DNA from: Candidatus Accumulibacter propinquus
GTDB lineage: Bacteria > Pseudomonadota > Gammaproteobacteria > Burkholderiales > Rhodocyclaceae
Assembly: GCA_016714935.1 (NCBI GenBank)
Contig: JADKBU010000012.1
Location: 1-64,000, forward strand
DNA length: 64,000 nt
Reading direction: 5' to 3'
The translations under genes were made by a program, and so were the position numbers. How positions within the stretch are numbered: the stretch's first letter is position 1; the number at the start of each line of letters is the position of its first letter. The notes under the pieces were generated by a model, which saw only the letters and a list, made by a program, of their open reading frames with translations, did not search any database and had not been told where the DNA came from. Positions 15,468 to 24,545 of the stretch are shown here, piece after piece.

Positions 15468-16643
15468 TTAGGGGACTGCGAGAAAATCGCGGAGCAGTCG
15501 CGCCAGTCGCGACACCAGCTCCTGCGCTTCGTCGGCGCCGAGGGTCAGCGCCGGCAGCAGGCGCACGACCTTCTCGGCCGTGACATTGATCAGCAGCCCA
15601 GCGGTGAGGCCGCGCGTCACCAGTTCGCCGCACTCGCGATCGAGCTCGATGCCAATCATCAGTCCCTGACCGCGAATTTCGACAATACCCGCGCAACCTG
15701 CCAGCGCCTGCGCCAGCCCTTCGCGGATCGACGCCCCGACGATCAGCGCATGCTCGATCAGGCGATCGTTTTCGATCACCTCGATGGTCGTCAAGGCGGC
15801 GGTTGTCGCCAGTGGATTGCCGCCGAATGTCGAGCCGTGATTGCCGGGCTTGAACAGCCCTTTCGCCTGGCCGGCGGCGAGGCAGGCACCGATCGGCACG
15901 CCACCACCGAGTCCCTTGGCCAGCGTCACCACGTCCGGGCGGATACCCGCGTGCTGGAATGCAAACCAGGTCCCGGTGCGACCCATGCCGCACTGCACTT
16001 CATCGCAGATCAGCAGCCAGCCACGGTCGTCGCACAGCGCACGCAGACCGCGCTGAAAATCGATGTCCGCGATATTGATGCCACCCTCGCCCTGCACGAT
16101 TTCGAGCATCACTGCGACGACGTTCTTGTTGTACCTGGCCAGCGTTCTGATGGCTTCGAGATTGTTGTAGGGAACGCGCACGAAGCCCGACACCAGCGGC
16201 TCGAAACCGGCCTGCGCCTTGCGATTGCCGGTGGCCGACAGGGTCGCCATGGTGCGGCCGTGAAACGCCTTCTCCATGACGATGGTTGCCGGGCTATCGA
16301 CCCCCTGCTGGTGGCCGTAGAGACGCGCCAGCTTGATCGCCGCTTCGTTGGCCTCGCAACCCGAGTTGCAGAAGAAGACCTCGTCCATGCCCGACAGCGC
16401 CGCCAGCTTGTCGGCGAGTTGCTCCTGTTCGGGGATGCGGTAGAGATTGGAGGCGTGCAGGATACGCCCGGCCTGGGCGCTGATCGCCGCAACCAGCGTC
16501 GGGTGGTTATGCCCCAGGGTGTTCACGGCAATTCCCGACAGGGCGTCGAGATAGACCTTGCCATCGGTATCGGTCAGCCAGCTCCCGTCGCCATGGCTGA
16601 AGGCGACCGGCAAGCGGCCGTAGGTATTCATCAGGTGAGACAT
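15468..16643 (-). CDS. argD: Acetylornithine aminotransferase
   Basis: 391 residues, a class III PLP transaminase that converts N-acetylglutamate semialdehyde to N-acetylornithine. The PLP lysine lies in TLAKGLGGGVPIGA, the cofactor Asp in LLICDEVQCGMGRTG, and the phosphate-binding GSTFGGNP is present. It opens the argD-argF-argG-DUF2788-ppnP unit. A related role with succinylornithine cannot be excluded, but the arginine-synthesis neighbours decide the name. Confidence 0.96.
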   Translation of the reverse strand: MSHLMNTYGRLPVAFSHGDGSWLTDTDGKVYLDALSGIAVNTLGHNHPTLVAAISAQAGRILHASNLYRIPEQEQLADKLAALSGMDEVFFCNSGCEANEAAIKLARLYGHQQGVDSPATIVMEKAFHGRTMATLSATGNRKAQAGFEPLVSGFVRVPYNNLEAIRTLARYNKNVVAVMLEIVQGEGGINIADIDFQRGLRALCDDRGWLLICDEVQCGMGRTGTWFAFQHAGIRPDVVTLAKGLGGGVPIGACLAAGQAKGLFKPGNHGSTFGGNPLATTAALTTIEVIENDRLIEHALIVGASIREGLAQALAGCAGIVEIRGQGLMIGIELDRECGELVTRGLTAGLLINVTAEKVVRLLPALTLGADEAQELVSRLARLLRDFLAVP

Positions 16644-16676
16644 GGACCACCCATTGCGGAGGCTTTGAAACTGAAA

Positions 16677-16694
16677 CGGCGGCTTGCGCCGCCG
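16677..16694 (-). promoter_or_regulatory. GC-rich hairpin in the argD leader
   Basis: A 7-bp perfect stem CGGCGGC/GCCGCCG closing a GCAA tetraloop on the minus strand lies 33 nt before the argD ATG. It is followed by GTTTCAGTTTC, which is only weakly T-rich. It could be the terminator of the zinc-ribbon gene upstream or a leader structure; no ARG-box could be recognised by eye. Confidence 0.4.
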
Positions 16695-16836
16695 GATAAC
16701 GTTTTACGCACCTGGACCCCTGGCCGGTACGTTCCGGCGGACTTCTCGAAACCTCGCACGCCGGATCACAAGGCGAGGATTCTACGGGAAATAGAATCTG
16801 CTGTACAGGACAGGCACCGGGATATCGGTACGTCGA

Positions 16837-17583
16837 TCAGCGCTTCAGCAGATTCCAGACCCCCTCGATGCCACCCAGCACGAGGTCCGAGAGATCGGCT
16901 TCGAGCAGGCTTTTGCGCTCCTGGCGGGTCACCTGTGATTTGGCGCGTTCGTTGGCCAGGAGCGCGTCGGCGACGGCATGCGGGTCTACGTGCTCCTGCC
17001 GGTACGCCTTCTTGCCGAAGTCATCGAGAGCACTGCGCACGGCGTCGGGGTCGAGGATGACGATCGGCGAGCGGCAATGCGTGCAGACGTGCTGGCGGCG
17101 GATGTCGACCGGCGCGCCGCAGCCCGAGCAGCGGATGCTCTGCACCTTGCGGGCCAGATCGTCGATTTCGGCGCCGTTGAGCTGGCGGACGAAGCCCTTT
17201 TCGATCATGAACGCGGCAAAGCCGCTGAAACGCCCGTGTCTTTGCGGGCAGCGACTGTAGGCAAAGCGGCCGGCGCGCGTGCTGTCGAAGCAGTTCAGCA
17301 GCGGGTCGCGGCAGCGTGGGCAGCGGAGGACGCCGGGCCATGGCTGGCGCAGGTCGGCATGATGCTCGTGCAGCAGGCGGAACAGCGCCAGGACCCCGGC
17401 CGGCGCCAGCTGGGCGCTCTCGTATTCGTCGAACCAGATGCCCTGGCAGGCAAAACAAAGGTCCAGCGAAACTTCGCCGTTCAACTGGCGCTGGAAATGG
17501 TGGATCGCCATGGGCGCCTGGCAGCTCGGGCATGCACCACCGCGCGTAGTACGGGCTGGAATCGGCTGGGGAATGTTCGGCAT
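16837..17583 (-). CDS. Zinc-ribbon protein (TFIIB-type zinc finger)
   Basis: 248 residues with four Cys pairs: CPSCQAP…CFACQG near residues 18-45, CPRCRDP with a later Cys at about 88-120, and CSGCGAP…CTHCRSP at about 153-175. The first pair with GIWFDEYE matches the zf-TFIIB domain, where an acidic 'WFD-E' segment follows the second knuckle. The rest is helical with a charged C-terminus. Such proteins are widespread and uncharacterised; a role in protein or nucleic acid binding is only suggested by the zinc ribbons. It lies upstream of argD on the same strand, 193 nt away. Confidence 0.8.
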   Translation of the reverse strand: MPNIPQPIPARTTRGGACPSCQAPMAIHHFQRQLNGEVSLDLCFACQGIWFDEYESAQLAPAGVLALFRLLHEHHADLRQPWPGVLRCPRCRDPLLNCFDSTRAGRFAYSRCPQRHGRFSGFAAFMIEKGFVRQLNGAEIDDLARKVQSIRCSGCGAPVDIRRQHVCTHCRSPIVILDPDAVRSALDDFGKKAYRQEHVDPHAVADALLANERAKSQVTRQERKSLLEADLSDLVLGGIEGVWNLLKR

Positions 17584-17704
17584 GCGGGAAGTCGGTGGCG
17601 GTGAGGATCAGTTCTGCAGGCGGGTTGTCGGTGTGCGGCCCGCAAATAGTGGCGGCACATCCGCGAGTATAACGGCCTCGCCGTCGTCAGACGAGCCCGG
17701 CCGC

Positions 17705-19105
17705 TCAGGCGTCGAAACGGCGTACCCAGAACAGTTCATGGCGGCGAACGGCTTTGCGAAAGAATTCGTTGTCCCCGCTGGCGGGCCAGCGCCGACCGGC
17801 CAGAAGCTGCTGGATGATGCGCCGCAGGCGCTTCTTGAACGGCAGGCGAGCCTGCAGGTCGTGCTGCATGGCCAGCGCCATGGCCTTGTCGAGTTGCGCT
17901 GCGGTGCTCAGCAGCGGGCTCCACAGGGCATCGGCCGACAGCGACGCAAACGCCGGCGGCAAGGCGATGCCGCAGCCGGCCGGACCCATCGGCCAGCGGT
18001 CGTTGTCGTGCAGATGATTGGCGTACAGCAGGGCAATTTCCGGCTGCCAGCGCGACTGCGGCAAGGCCTGGTGAAGCGCCTGCGTCGCCGCGACATGGTC
18101 GGCGTGCGGGTCAAGCTGCGGGTGCGGGGTAACGACGACTTCGGGGCGAAAGTGTTCGAGCAGGGCCACCAGGTCGGCCAGCAGGTTGCGTCCGCTCGGC
18201 AGACCGTCGGCGTCGCCAGGCAGGGGCAGCGGATTGTGGCGGCGCACGCTGCGAATATCGGCCTCGCCCGACTCGCGTGAAGCAAAGATCTGGTCGGGTT
18301 CGCCGAGCATCGCCGGTAACTGCAGGCAGTAATAACCGAGTTGCACGCAGCGGCTCTGCGGCACGCCACCCCAGAGCGGCACCGCCAGGCTGTCCCAACT
18401 GCGCAGACGCCCCTTCAACCGCGCCGCCTGCGCGGGCGACAGACCCAGGCGCTGGTAGTCACGGGCCTCGATTTCGCCCTGCGTCAGGGTCACGATACAG
18501 ACCGCGGCGGCCCGGCTGTAGAGGCCGAAAGCGGCGATCTCGGCGTCGTCGGCATGCGGGGCGATGACCATCACGCGCCGTTGCGCGTAATCCGGATGCG
18601 GCATGGCGTACAAGGTGGCGGTCGCCGGCAGGCGGCAGAAGCGGCCGCGCATACGCAGCTCGCCCCGGCCGAGCGCCCCGGCCTGCCCCGACAGGTTCAG
18701 GAAACGCCGACCACGCACCGCGCGCTCGAAATCCTGCCGATCGTCAGCGAACAGGACCTGTGGGTCAAGCCAGCGACCGAGCCAGGTGCTGCGCAGATCC
18801 AGTTCGAGAATCAGCGTCTCTGCTGCTGGCAGCGGCGCGCTCAACCGCAGCCGCCCGTCGTCAAGCGCGACCTCCTGTCGCGCCGCGTCGGCCGGGAAGC
18901 GGTACTGGTAGTCGTCTTGTGGCGAATAGAAGAGGTGGTCGGCAAACCACGCCTCATGTGCGACCCAGCCGAACAGCAGCAGCAGCGCCGGCAGTCCCCA
19001 GCCGACGCCGAAGCCGAGGACGGCGAGCGCCAGCGCCGACAAGGCCAGGAGGAGACGTTTCCGGCGGCGGTGGCGCGACAACAATTGCTGTTTGCGTGAA
19101 CTCAT
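17705..19105 (-). CDS. PIG-L family de-N-acetylase (DnpA-like)
   Basis: 466 residues. An N-terminal hydrophobic stretch (about 17-46) anchors it in the membrane; an all-beta region precedes the deacetylase domain with APHADDAEI (about 182-190, the zinc motif HxDD) and the second zinc motif HPQLDPHADHVAA further on. PIG-L enzymes remove acetyl groups from N-acetyl sugars. The start MSSRKQQ at 19103-19105 excludes a long upstream extension that runs through the mig-14 gene. The mig-14 neighbour recalls Pseudomonas dnpA (PA5002)/mig-14 (PA5003), where DnpA affects LPS and antibiotic tolerance; the substrate here is unproven. Confidence 0.85.
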   Translation of the reverse strand: MSSRKQQLLSRHRRRKRLLLALSALALAVLGFGVGWGLPALLLLFGWVAHEAWFADHLFYSPQDDYQYRFPADAARQEVALDDGRLRLSAPLPAAETLILELDLRSTWLGRWLDPQVLFADDRQDFERAVRGRRFLNLSGQAGALGRGELRMRGRFCRLPATATLYAMPHPDYAQRRVMVIAPHADDAEIAAFGLYSRAAAVCIVTLTQGEIEARDYQRLGLSPAQAARLKGRLRSWDSLAVPLWGGVPQSRCVQLGYYCLQLPAMLGEPDQIFASRESGEADIRSVRRHNPLPLPGDADGLPSGRNLLADLVALLEHFRPEVVVTPHPQLDPHADHVAATQALHQALPQSRWQPEIALLYANHLHDNDRWPMGPAGCGIALPPAFASLSADALWSPLLSTAAQLDKAMALAMQHDLQARLPFKKRLRRIIQQLLAGRRWPASGDNEFFRKAVRRHELFWVRRFDA

Positions 19106-19154
19106 CGATGAACCCGAACGACGGGCACAGCCGGCGCCTTGCCGGGCGTGCTTG

Positions 19155-20053
19155 CTAGATTTGATAGGCCGGCACGCGATGGCACCAGCGGTCCTTGTAT
19201 TCGCGGTCGGCTCGACCGAACGAATAGCGCAGCGGTTTGCCGCGCGTGCGCGCATCTTCCCAGGCGGCTTGCGTGTTGACGAAACTGAGTACGCTGCCGG
19301 GGCTGAGCGCGCTGCTTTGCGGGTCGACGCCGCCGTTGATGTATTCCAGAGAAATCCATCCGGGCGCCTCGACGCGGTAGAGAATCTGGATGGCGATCGG
19401 CTGTTCATGACGCAACAGCACCGAGCCGGTCATGAACTCGCGCAGCAGGGCGAAAACCTCGCTCAGGTGTGCCTTGCCGCGTGCCGCAAAGCCCCAGCGG
19501 CGTTCGAACAGATCGGCGTAGATGCGCGCCTGCGCTCGGGCGCGGAAAAGTCGAGCATCGGCCGTAGGCTCCCGCCCGCCTCTTCGAGGAGACGCAACTC
19601 GCGCCGCTGGTTGTAGCGGAACTTCTTCGAGTACTCCTCGGGCGCGCGCGCCAGCGCCAGGCCTTGTGGCTGCGGCGTCGGGCGACTGACGCGCCCGGCA
19701 TTCAGCTCGGAGAGGTAATGCATGCGCCAGCGTAACGTGACGCTGGCCTGCTCGGCGATCGGCAGGATGACTTCGGCGTTGCCCAGATCGAACAGACCGC
19801 GCTGGCCGCGCTGCTTCAGGACCTCCTTGGACAGCGCCAGATGCCGTCCCCAACAGGGAATTGCCGCCAGCAACTGGCCGTCGGCAAAGCAGCCCAGGTA
19901 ACGCACCGGAATGCGCGCCAGCGCAGCCAGCCGCTCGACGACGACCGGGTGCGTCGCGACGCTGCCACCGAAGCGCTGCCAGGCCTGAGCATAGGCCGCG
20001 GCGTCGATGACTGTCCAGCCGCGCTCGCGCCAGGCACGCAGCCGGCTCAACAT
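19155..20053 (-). pseudogene. Mig-14-like protein, frameshifted
   Basis: Two frames together make one Mig-14 family protein (GNAT-like fold, linked to antimicrobial-peptide resistance in Salmonella and Pseudomonas). The N-terminal part starts at MLSRLRAWRERGW (20051-20053) and runs to RRELRLLEEAGGSLRPMLDFS; the C-terminal part resumes with ARIYADLFERRWGF and ends YKDRWCHRVPAYQI. The span is 899 nt, one short of 300 codons, and about 300 residues is the family length, so exactly one base is missing, between about 19520 and 19555. It lies 49 nt upstream of the PIG-L gene in the same operon. Real mutation or sequence error cannot be told apart here. Confidence 0.75.
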
Positions 20054-20179
20054 GGTGTGCCCAACCGCCGGCTCCGGCGGGCGGCCGCCGTGTTCATCCT
20101 GCTGTCGCGTGCTTTCTGCTCGTCCTGCCCCATGCGTCGATCGATCCTCGGCGATTCCGGAAAACAGCAATGGACTGTT

Positions 20180-21802
20180 CTACGTGCTGCGCCGGTTCAG
20201 CCAGCGCAGCACGGTGGTAAACAACCTCTCCGGGTCAAGGGGCTGCGTGATGATGTCCTGCATTCCCACCGCCAGGCAGCGCGCCTTGTCCTCGGGCGAG
20301 ACGCTGGCCGTCATGGCCAGGATCGGCGGCGGTTCCCGTCCTGGAAAGGCAAGAATTGCCAGGGCGGCGTCGACCCCGTTCATCTTCGGCATCTGGATAT
20401 CCATCAGAATCAACGCGTAGTCAGTTTGCCGTGCCATCTCCACGGCCGCCAGGCCATCCCCGGCGAGATCGACGCGGAGCCCGGCGTCCTGCATCAGATC
20501 CTTCGCGATCTCGCGACTGATCGGGTCGTCCTGAACCACCAGGACACGTACTCCGGCGTGGCGGGTGAATAGTTCGAGTTCCGCACAAGGCGCGGAATGT
20601 GGGTCCGCCGCATCAACGACGTGCCTGGCCTTGCCCAGTCGGACGGTGAACCAGAAGACGCTGCCCGCGTCGACCTGGCTGTCGACTCCCATGCTGCCGC
20701 CCATCGCCTGCACCAGCCGTTTGCTGAGCGCGAGACCCAGTCCGGTTCCACCATAGATGCGGGCGAGGGAAGCGTCGGCCTGTTCGAAGGGCGTGAACAG
20801 ATGCGCCTGGTCCGCAGCCGAGATGCCGATGCCCGTATCACGTACCTCGAAACGCAACAGGACGGCGGCGGCGGTCTCATCGGTCGCGGCCACGCTCACC
20901 TTGACCGAGCCTGCGACCGTGAACTTGATGGCGTTGCTGGTCAGGTGGAACAGGACCTGCCCCAGGCGCAGGGCGTCACCATGCAGCGTTCGCCGGGCAA
21001 GTTCCGGCGCCACTTCGACGCTCAGCAGCAAGCCCTTTTCGGCTGCCTGTCGTGTCATGAGGTGATCGAGCTGCCCCAGGATCCTGCCGACCTCGAAGTC
21101 GACCGCATCGAGGGTGAGACGCTCGGCTTCGATCCTGGAGATGTCGAGAATGTCGTTGATGATCGCCAGCAGACGCCTTGAGCACAGCACGGCCTTGGTC
21201 AACTGGTCCTTCTGCCGGGGGTCGGTGGCGCGGCGCAGGGCCAGTTCGCTCATGCCCATCATGCCGGTCAGCGGCGTGCGCAGTTCGTGGTTCATGTTGG
21301 CCAGGAAGCAACTCTTGGCCCTGTTGGCTGCTTCGGCCGCTTCCTTGGCGACCGACAAGGCCAGCGTACGAGCCTGCACGAGTTCTTCGAGGTGATCACG
21401 GTGCAGTTCCACTTCCTTCCGCAGTTGTTCCCGTTCGAGCAGGTTGCGGATGCGCTGGCGGGTGATTTCGACATTGATCGGTTTGGTGATGTAGTCGGCG
21501 GCACCCAGGGTCAGGCCGGCACTCTCGGTTTCGATCCTGGCAAGTGCGGTAATGAAGATCACGGGGATCGTCCGCAGCGCCGGCGAGGCCATGATCCGTC
21601 GGCAGGTCTCGTAGCCATCCATCTCCGGCATCATCACGTCGAGCAGGATCAGATCGGGTGGCGCCTTCGTGGCCATGGCCAGACCCATCGCTCCCGAGGT
21701 GGCGATCTGCAGATCGAAGTCCGCTTCCAGCGCGGCGCCAAGTGTCAATAGATTCGTCGGTGTGTCATCGATGGCGAGAATCCTGGGTCTTGGCTTGCTC
21801 AT
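20180..21802 (-). CDS. Hybrid histidine kinase (REC-HisKA-HATPase-REC)
   Basis: 540 residues, no membrane segment. An N-terminal receiver (Asp55 in LLDVMMPEMDG) and a coiled coil (about 115-165) lead to HisKA with NHELRTPL (His172), HATPase with N box HLTSNAIKF (Asn290), G1 DTGIGI and G2 GGTGLGL, and a second receiver (Asp468 in LMDIQMPKMNG). It overlaps the eight-PAS kinase upstream by ATGA, so the two are made together and probably share a phosphorelay: the upstream kinase could phosphorylate the N-terminal receiver. No DNA-binding or output domain is present. Confidence 0.93.
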   Translation of the reverse strand: MSKPRPRILAIDDTPTNLLTLGAALEADFDLQIATSGAMGLAMATKAPPDLILLDVMMPEMDGYETCRRIMASPALRTIPVIFITALARIETESAGLTLGAADYITKPINVEITRQRIRNLLEREQLRKEVELHRDHLEELVQARTLALSVAKEAAEAANRAKSCFLANMNHELRTPLTGMMGMSELALRRATDPRQKDQLTKAVLCSRRLLAIINDILDISRIEAERLTLDAVDFEVGRILGQLDHLMTRQAAEKGLLLSVEVAPELARRTLHGDALRLGQVLFHLTSNAIKFTVAGSVKVSVAATDETAAAVLLRFEVRDTGIGISAADQAHLFTPFEQADASLARIYGGTGLGLALSKRLVQAMGGSMGVDSQVDAGSVFWFTVRLGKARHVVDAADPHSAPCAELELFTRHAGVRVLVVQDDPISREIAKDLMQDAGLRVDLAGDGLAAVEMARQTDYALILMDIQMPKMNGVDAALAILAFPGREPPPILAMTASVSPEDKARCLAVGMQDIITQPLDPERLFTTVLRWLNRRST

Positions 21803-24545
21803 GTCTTGTTCCTCCAGCCTTGGGCAGCGGCAACCCTGCGCAGCTCACCGAGCGCCAGGTCGAAACGGACTTCAGCCAGCAAGCGTCCGGTTTCTGTGAG
21901 TTCGGCAGCGAGTTCAGTCCCCGCGACCGCTTCCTGCAAGCTTCTGAAGCAGCCGACGGCATCGAATTTTCCCTCGACCAGCAAGACTTCGAGCTCGCCG
22001 AGCAGGGCCGCGATCCGCAGTGGATCAACGGCCCTGGGCGCCGGAATCTGTGAAGCCGTGGCGGCCGAAGGCAGATATTTGCCCAAGGTCGCCGCCAGCG
22101 TATCGACCACCAGCGGTTTGCAGAGAAAATCGTCCATATCGGCCGTCAGGCAGCGCTGACGATTTTCGTCCTTGACATCGGCCGTCAAGGCGATGATCGG
22201 ATGCCGCGGTTGCGCATTCTCGACCTCCCAGCGCCGAATCCGCACGGCAGCATCATAACCGTCCATCACCGGCATGTGCAGGTCCATCAGAACCAGATCC
22301 GCAGCCTCGCCGCGCAGGCAGGCATCCACCGCCTGTTGCCCGTTTTCGGCCATGACCACGCTCAAGCCGAGCGTGTTGAGCATGGCTTCAATGACCTTGC
22401 GGCTGCTGCGACTGTCGTCCACCACCAGCACCCGCCCGAGCATTTGCGTGGGTCTTGCCGCCGGCGGGGAGGGCTCGTACCGCACCTCCACAGGGCCATC
22501 CCCGCCCGCAGCCGGCAGTCTCGCACGCAGGCGAAACCAGAAGCGCGAACCACGCCCCACTTCGCTCTCGACTCCGACCTCACCATGCATTTGCTTCGCC
22601 AGGCTGCTCACGATCGAGAGGCCGAGTCCGGTGCCGCCGTATTGCCGGGTCGTCGAGGTATCGGCCTGTGCAAATGGCAGGAACAGGTCCTGCTGCTTGT
22701 CTTGCGGAATACCGATGCCGGTGTCGGAAACCGAGAATTCGAGCACCGCGGTCGTTGCATCGCGCTCCAGCTCGCGCGCCGCGAGCTGGATCCGGCCCTG
22801 CTCGGTGAACTTGACGGCGTTGCCGAGCAGGTTGGCGAGCATCTGGCGCAGGCGATAGGGGTCGCCCAGGTAGCGTTGTGCGGCCGGGCCGCTCCATTCG
22901 GATGCGAAACGCAGACCTTTCTGGTGGATGGCTTCCGAAAACAGCATCTGCGTATCATCGAGGATCTCGCGGGGCCGCAGGGCGACGGACTCGAGTTCGA
23001 TGCTGCCGGCTTCGATCTTAGAGGTGTCCAGGATGTCATTGAGCAGGGCCAGTAGCGCCTGCCCCGAATTCAGGACAGTGCGCGCGTAATCCTGCCGCCG
23101 GCGCTCGTCCAGGCCGGGCACCTGCAGCATCTGTGCCATGCCGAGGATGGCATGCATCGGTGTCCGGATCTCGTGGCTCATCGTCGCCAGGAAACGGCTC
23201 TTGGCAACACTGGCAGCCTCCGCCTGCAGTCGCGCCGCTTCGAGCATGGCCTCGTTCTGTTTTTGTGCCGAGATGTCCTGATGCGTGCCGGACAGCAACA
23301 GCGGCCTGCCGTCCGTCGACCATTGCGACACTTTCCCGCGCACCAGCACCCATACCCAGTGGCCATCCTTGTGATGCACGCGACCCTCGTACTCGTAATA
23401 CGGGAGTTCGCCGGCGAGATATCCGTCGAGCAATCTGGCCGATAGCTCGCGGTCGTCCGGATGGATCAGCCTCTCCCAGGTCCTGATCGAGAGAGGCGCC
23501 AGTTCCTGCAGCGTATAGCCCGCCATCTGCGCCAGGAGTTCGTTGGCCACACATTCGCCGGTCTCGACATTCCACTCCCAGGTCCCGGCGCGGGTACCGT
23601 CGACGATGTTCTGCAGGTGCCAGCGCTGGGCTTCCAACTGGTGCTCCTGTCTTACCCTTTCAGTGATATCAACGAAGCACCACAGCGAATCGCCGGCGTG
23701 CGACTCCAGCCGCGCACCGCTGACATCCATCCAGATAGGGACCCCATCCTTGCGGACATACTCGACCTGCGCGCGGAATACACCCCCGGCCTGGAGTACC
23801 GGGTACGCTGCCGCGCCAAAGTCGGCGTAAGCCTGCGCACTCGGGTAGCCGGCTTGCGTGGGGCTCCCGGCAAGCTCGCCCCGCCCGTAGCCGAACATGT
23901 CTTCCAGGGCGCGGTTGGCCCAGACGATCGTTCTGTCGCTTGCCGTCATGATGCCCACCAGGCCATTGTCCAGCAGGGCCTGTTGCTCGATCAGCAGTTG
24001 CTGCATCCGGGATTGCAGGTCCTTGAGCTCGGTGATGTCGAACATTACCGAGCGACTCATCAGGAAGCTGCCGTCGGCGTCCCTGACGGACGTTGCCGAA
24101 ATGCTGACCTGCCGGCGCGAGCCATTCCTGGCAACCAGTTCGAATTCCAGGTTATTGACCTGGCCCTCATTCTTCAAGCTCGGGAACATCTGCTCGAACA
24201 GTGTCCGACCGGTGGGCGTGAGGAAATCGGCGGGCGTCATCCTTCCCACCACCTCATCCCGCCGGTATCCCAGCCAGGCCAGTTCCGTGGCATTGATTTG
24301 CAGGTAGATCCCGTCGGGCCCCACGGAGTGATAGCCGCAGGGCGCATGGTCGTAGAGGTCTTCGATCTCGCGCGCCGACGCGAGGAGTTGGGCCTCAAGC
24401 CGCTTGCGTTCGGTAATGTCTCGGGAAAGCACGATAACGCGTTGAACCTGGCCCGCGGCGGCAGCCATCGGTGCGGCTGAAAGCTCGAACCACCTTTCTC
24501 CCTGTGGCAAGGACAGACGGTAGGCGTGACCGGTGGACCGCCCTT
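21799..24545 (-). pseudogene. Multi-PAS hybrid histidine kinase, C-terminal part
   Basis: This is the continuation of the protein that starts at 27332; the join is a one-base frameshift near 24531-24546. In order it holds three PAS domains (the first with YHSVGPDGIYLQINATELAW, the second with VGIMTASDRTIVWANRALEDMFGY, the third with GTWEWNVETGECVANELLAQMAGY), HisKA with MSHEIRTPMHAILGMAQML, HATPase (NLLGNAVKFTEQG, DTGIGIPQDKQ, GGTGLGLSIV) and a receiver with LVLMDLHMPVMDGYDA. The last 100 residues resemble an Hpt-like helical bundle but have no phosphoacceptor histidine. Gene callers would start it near 24576, but that start lies in the wrong frame's shadow. Confidence 0.85.
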
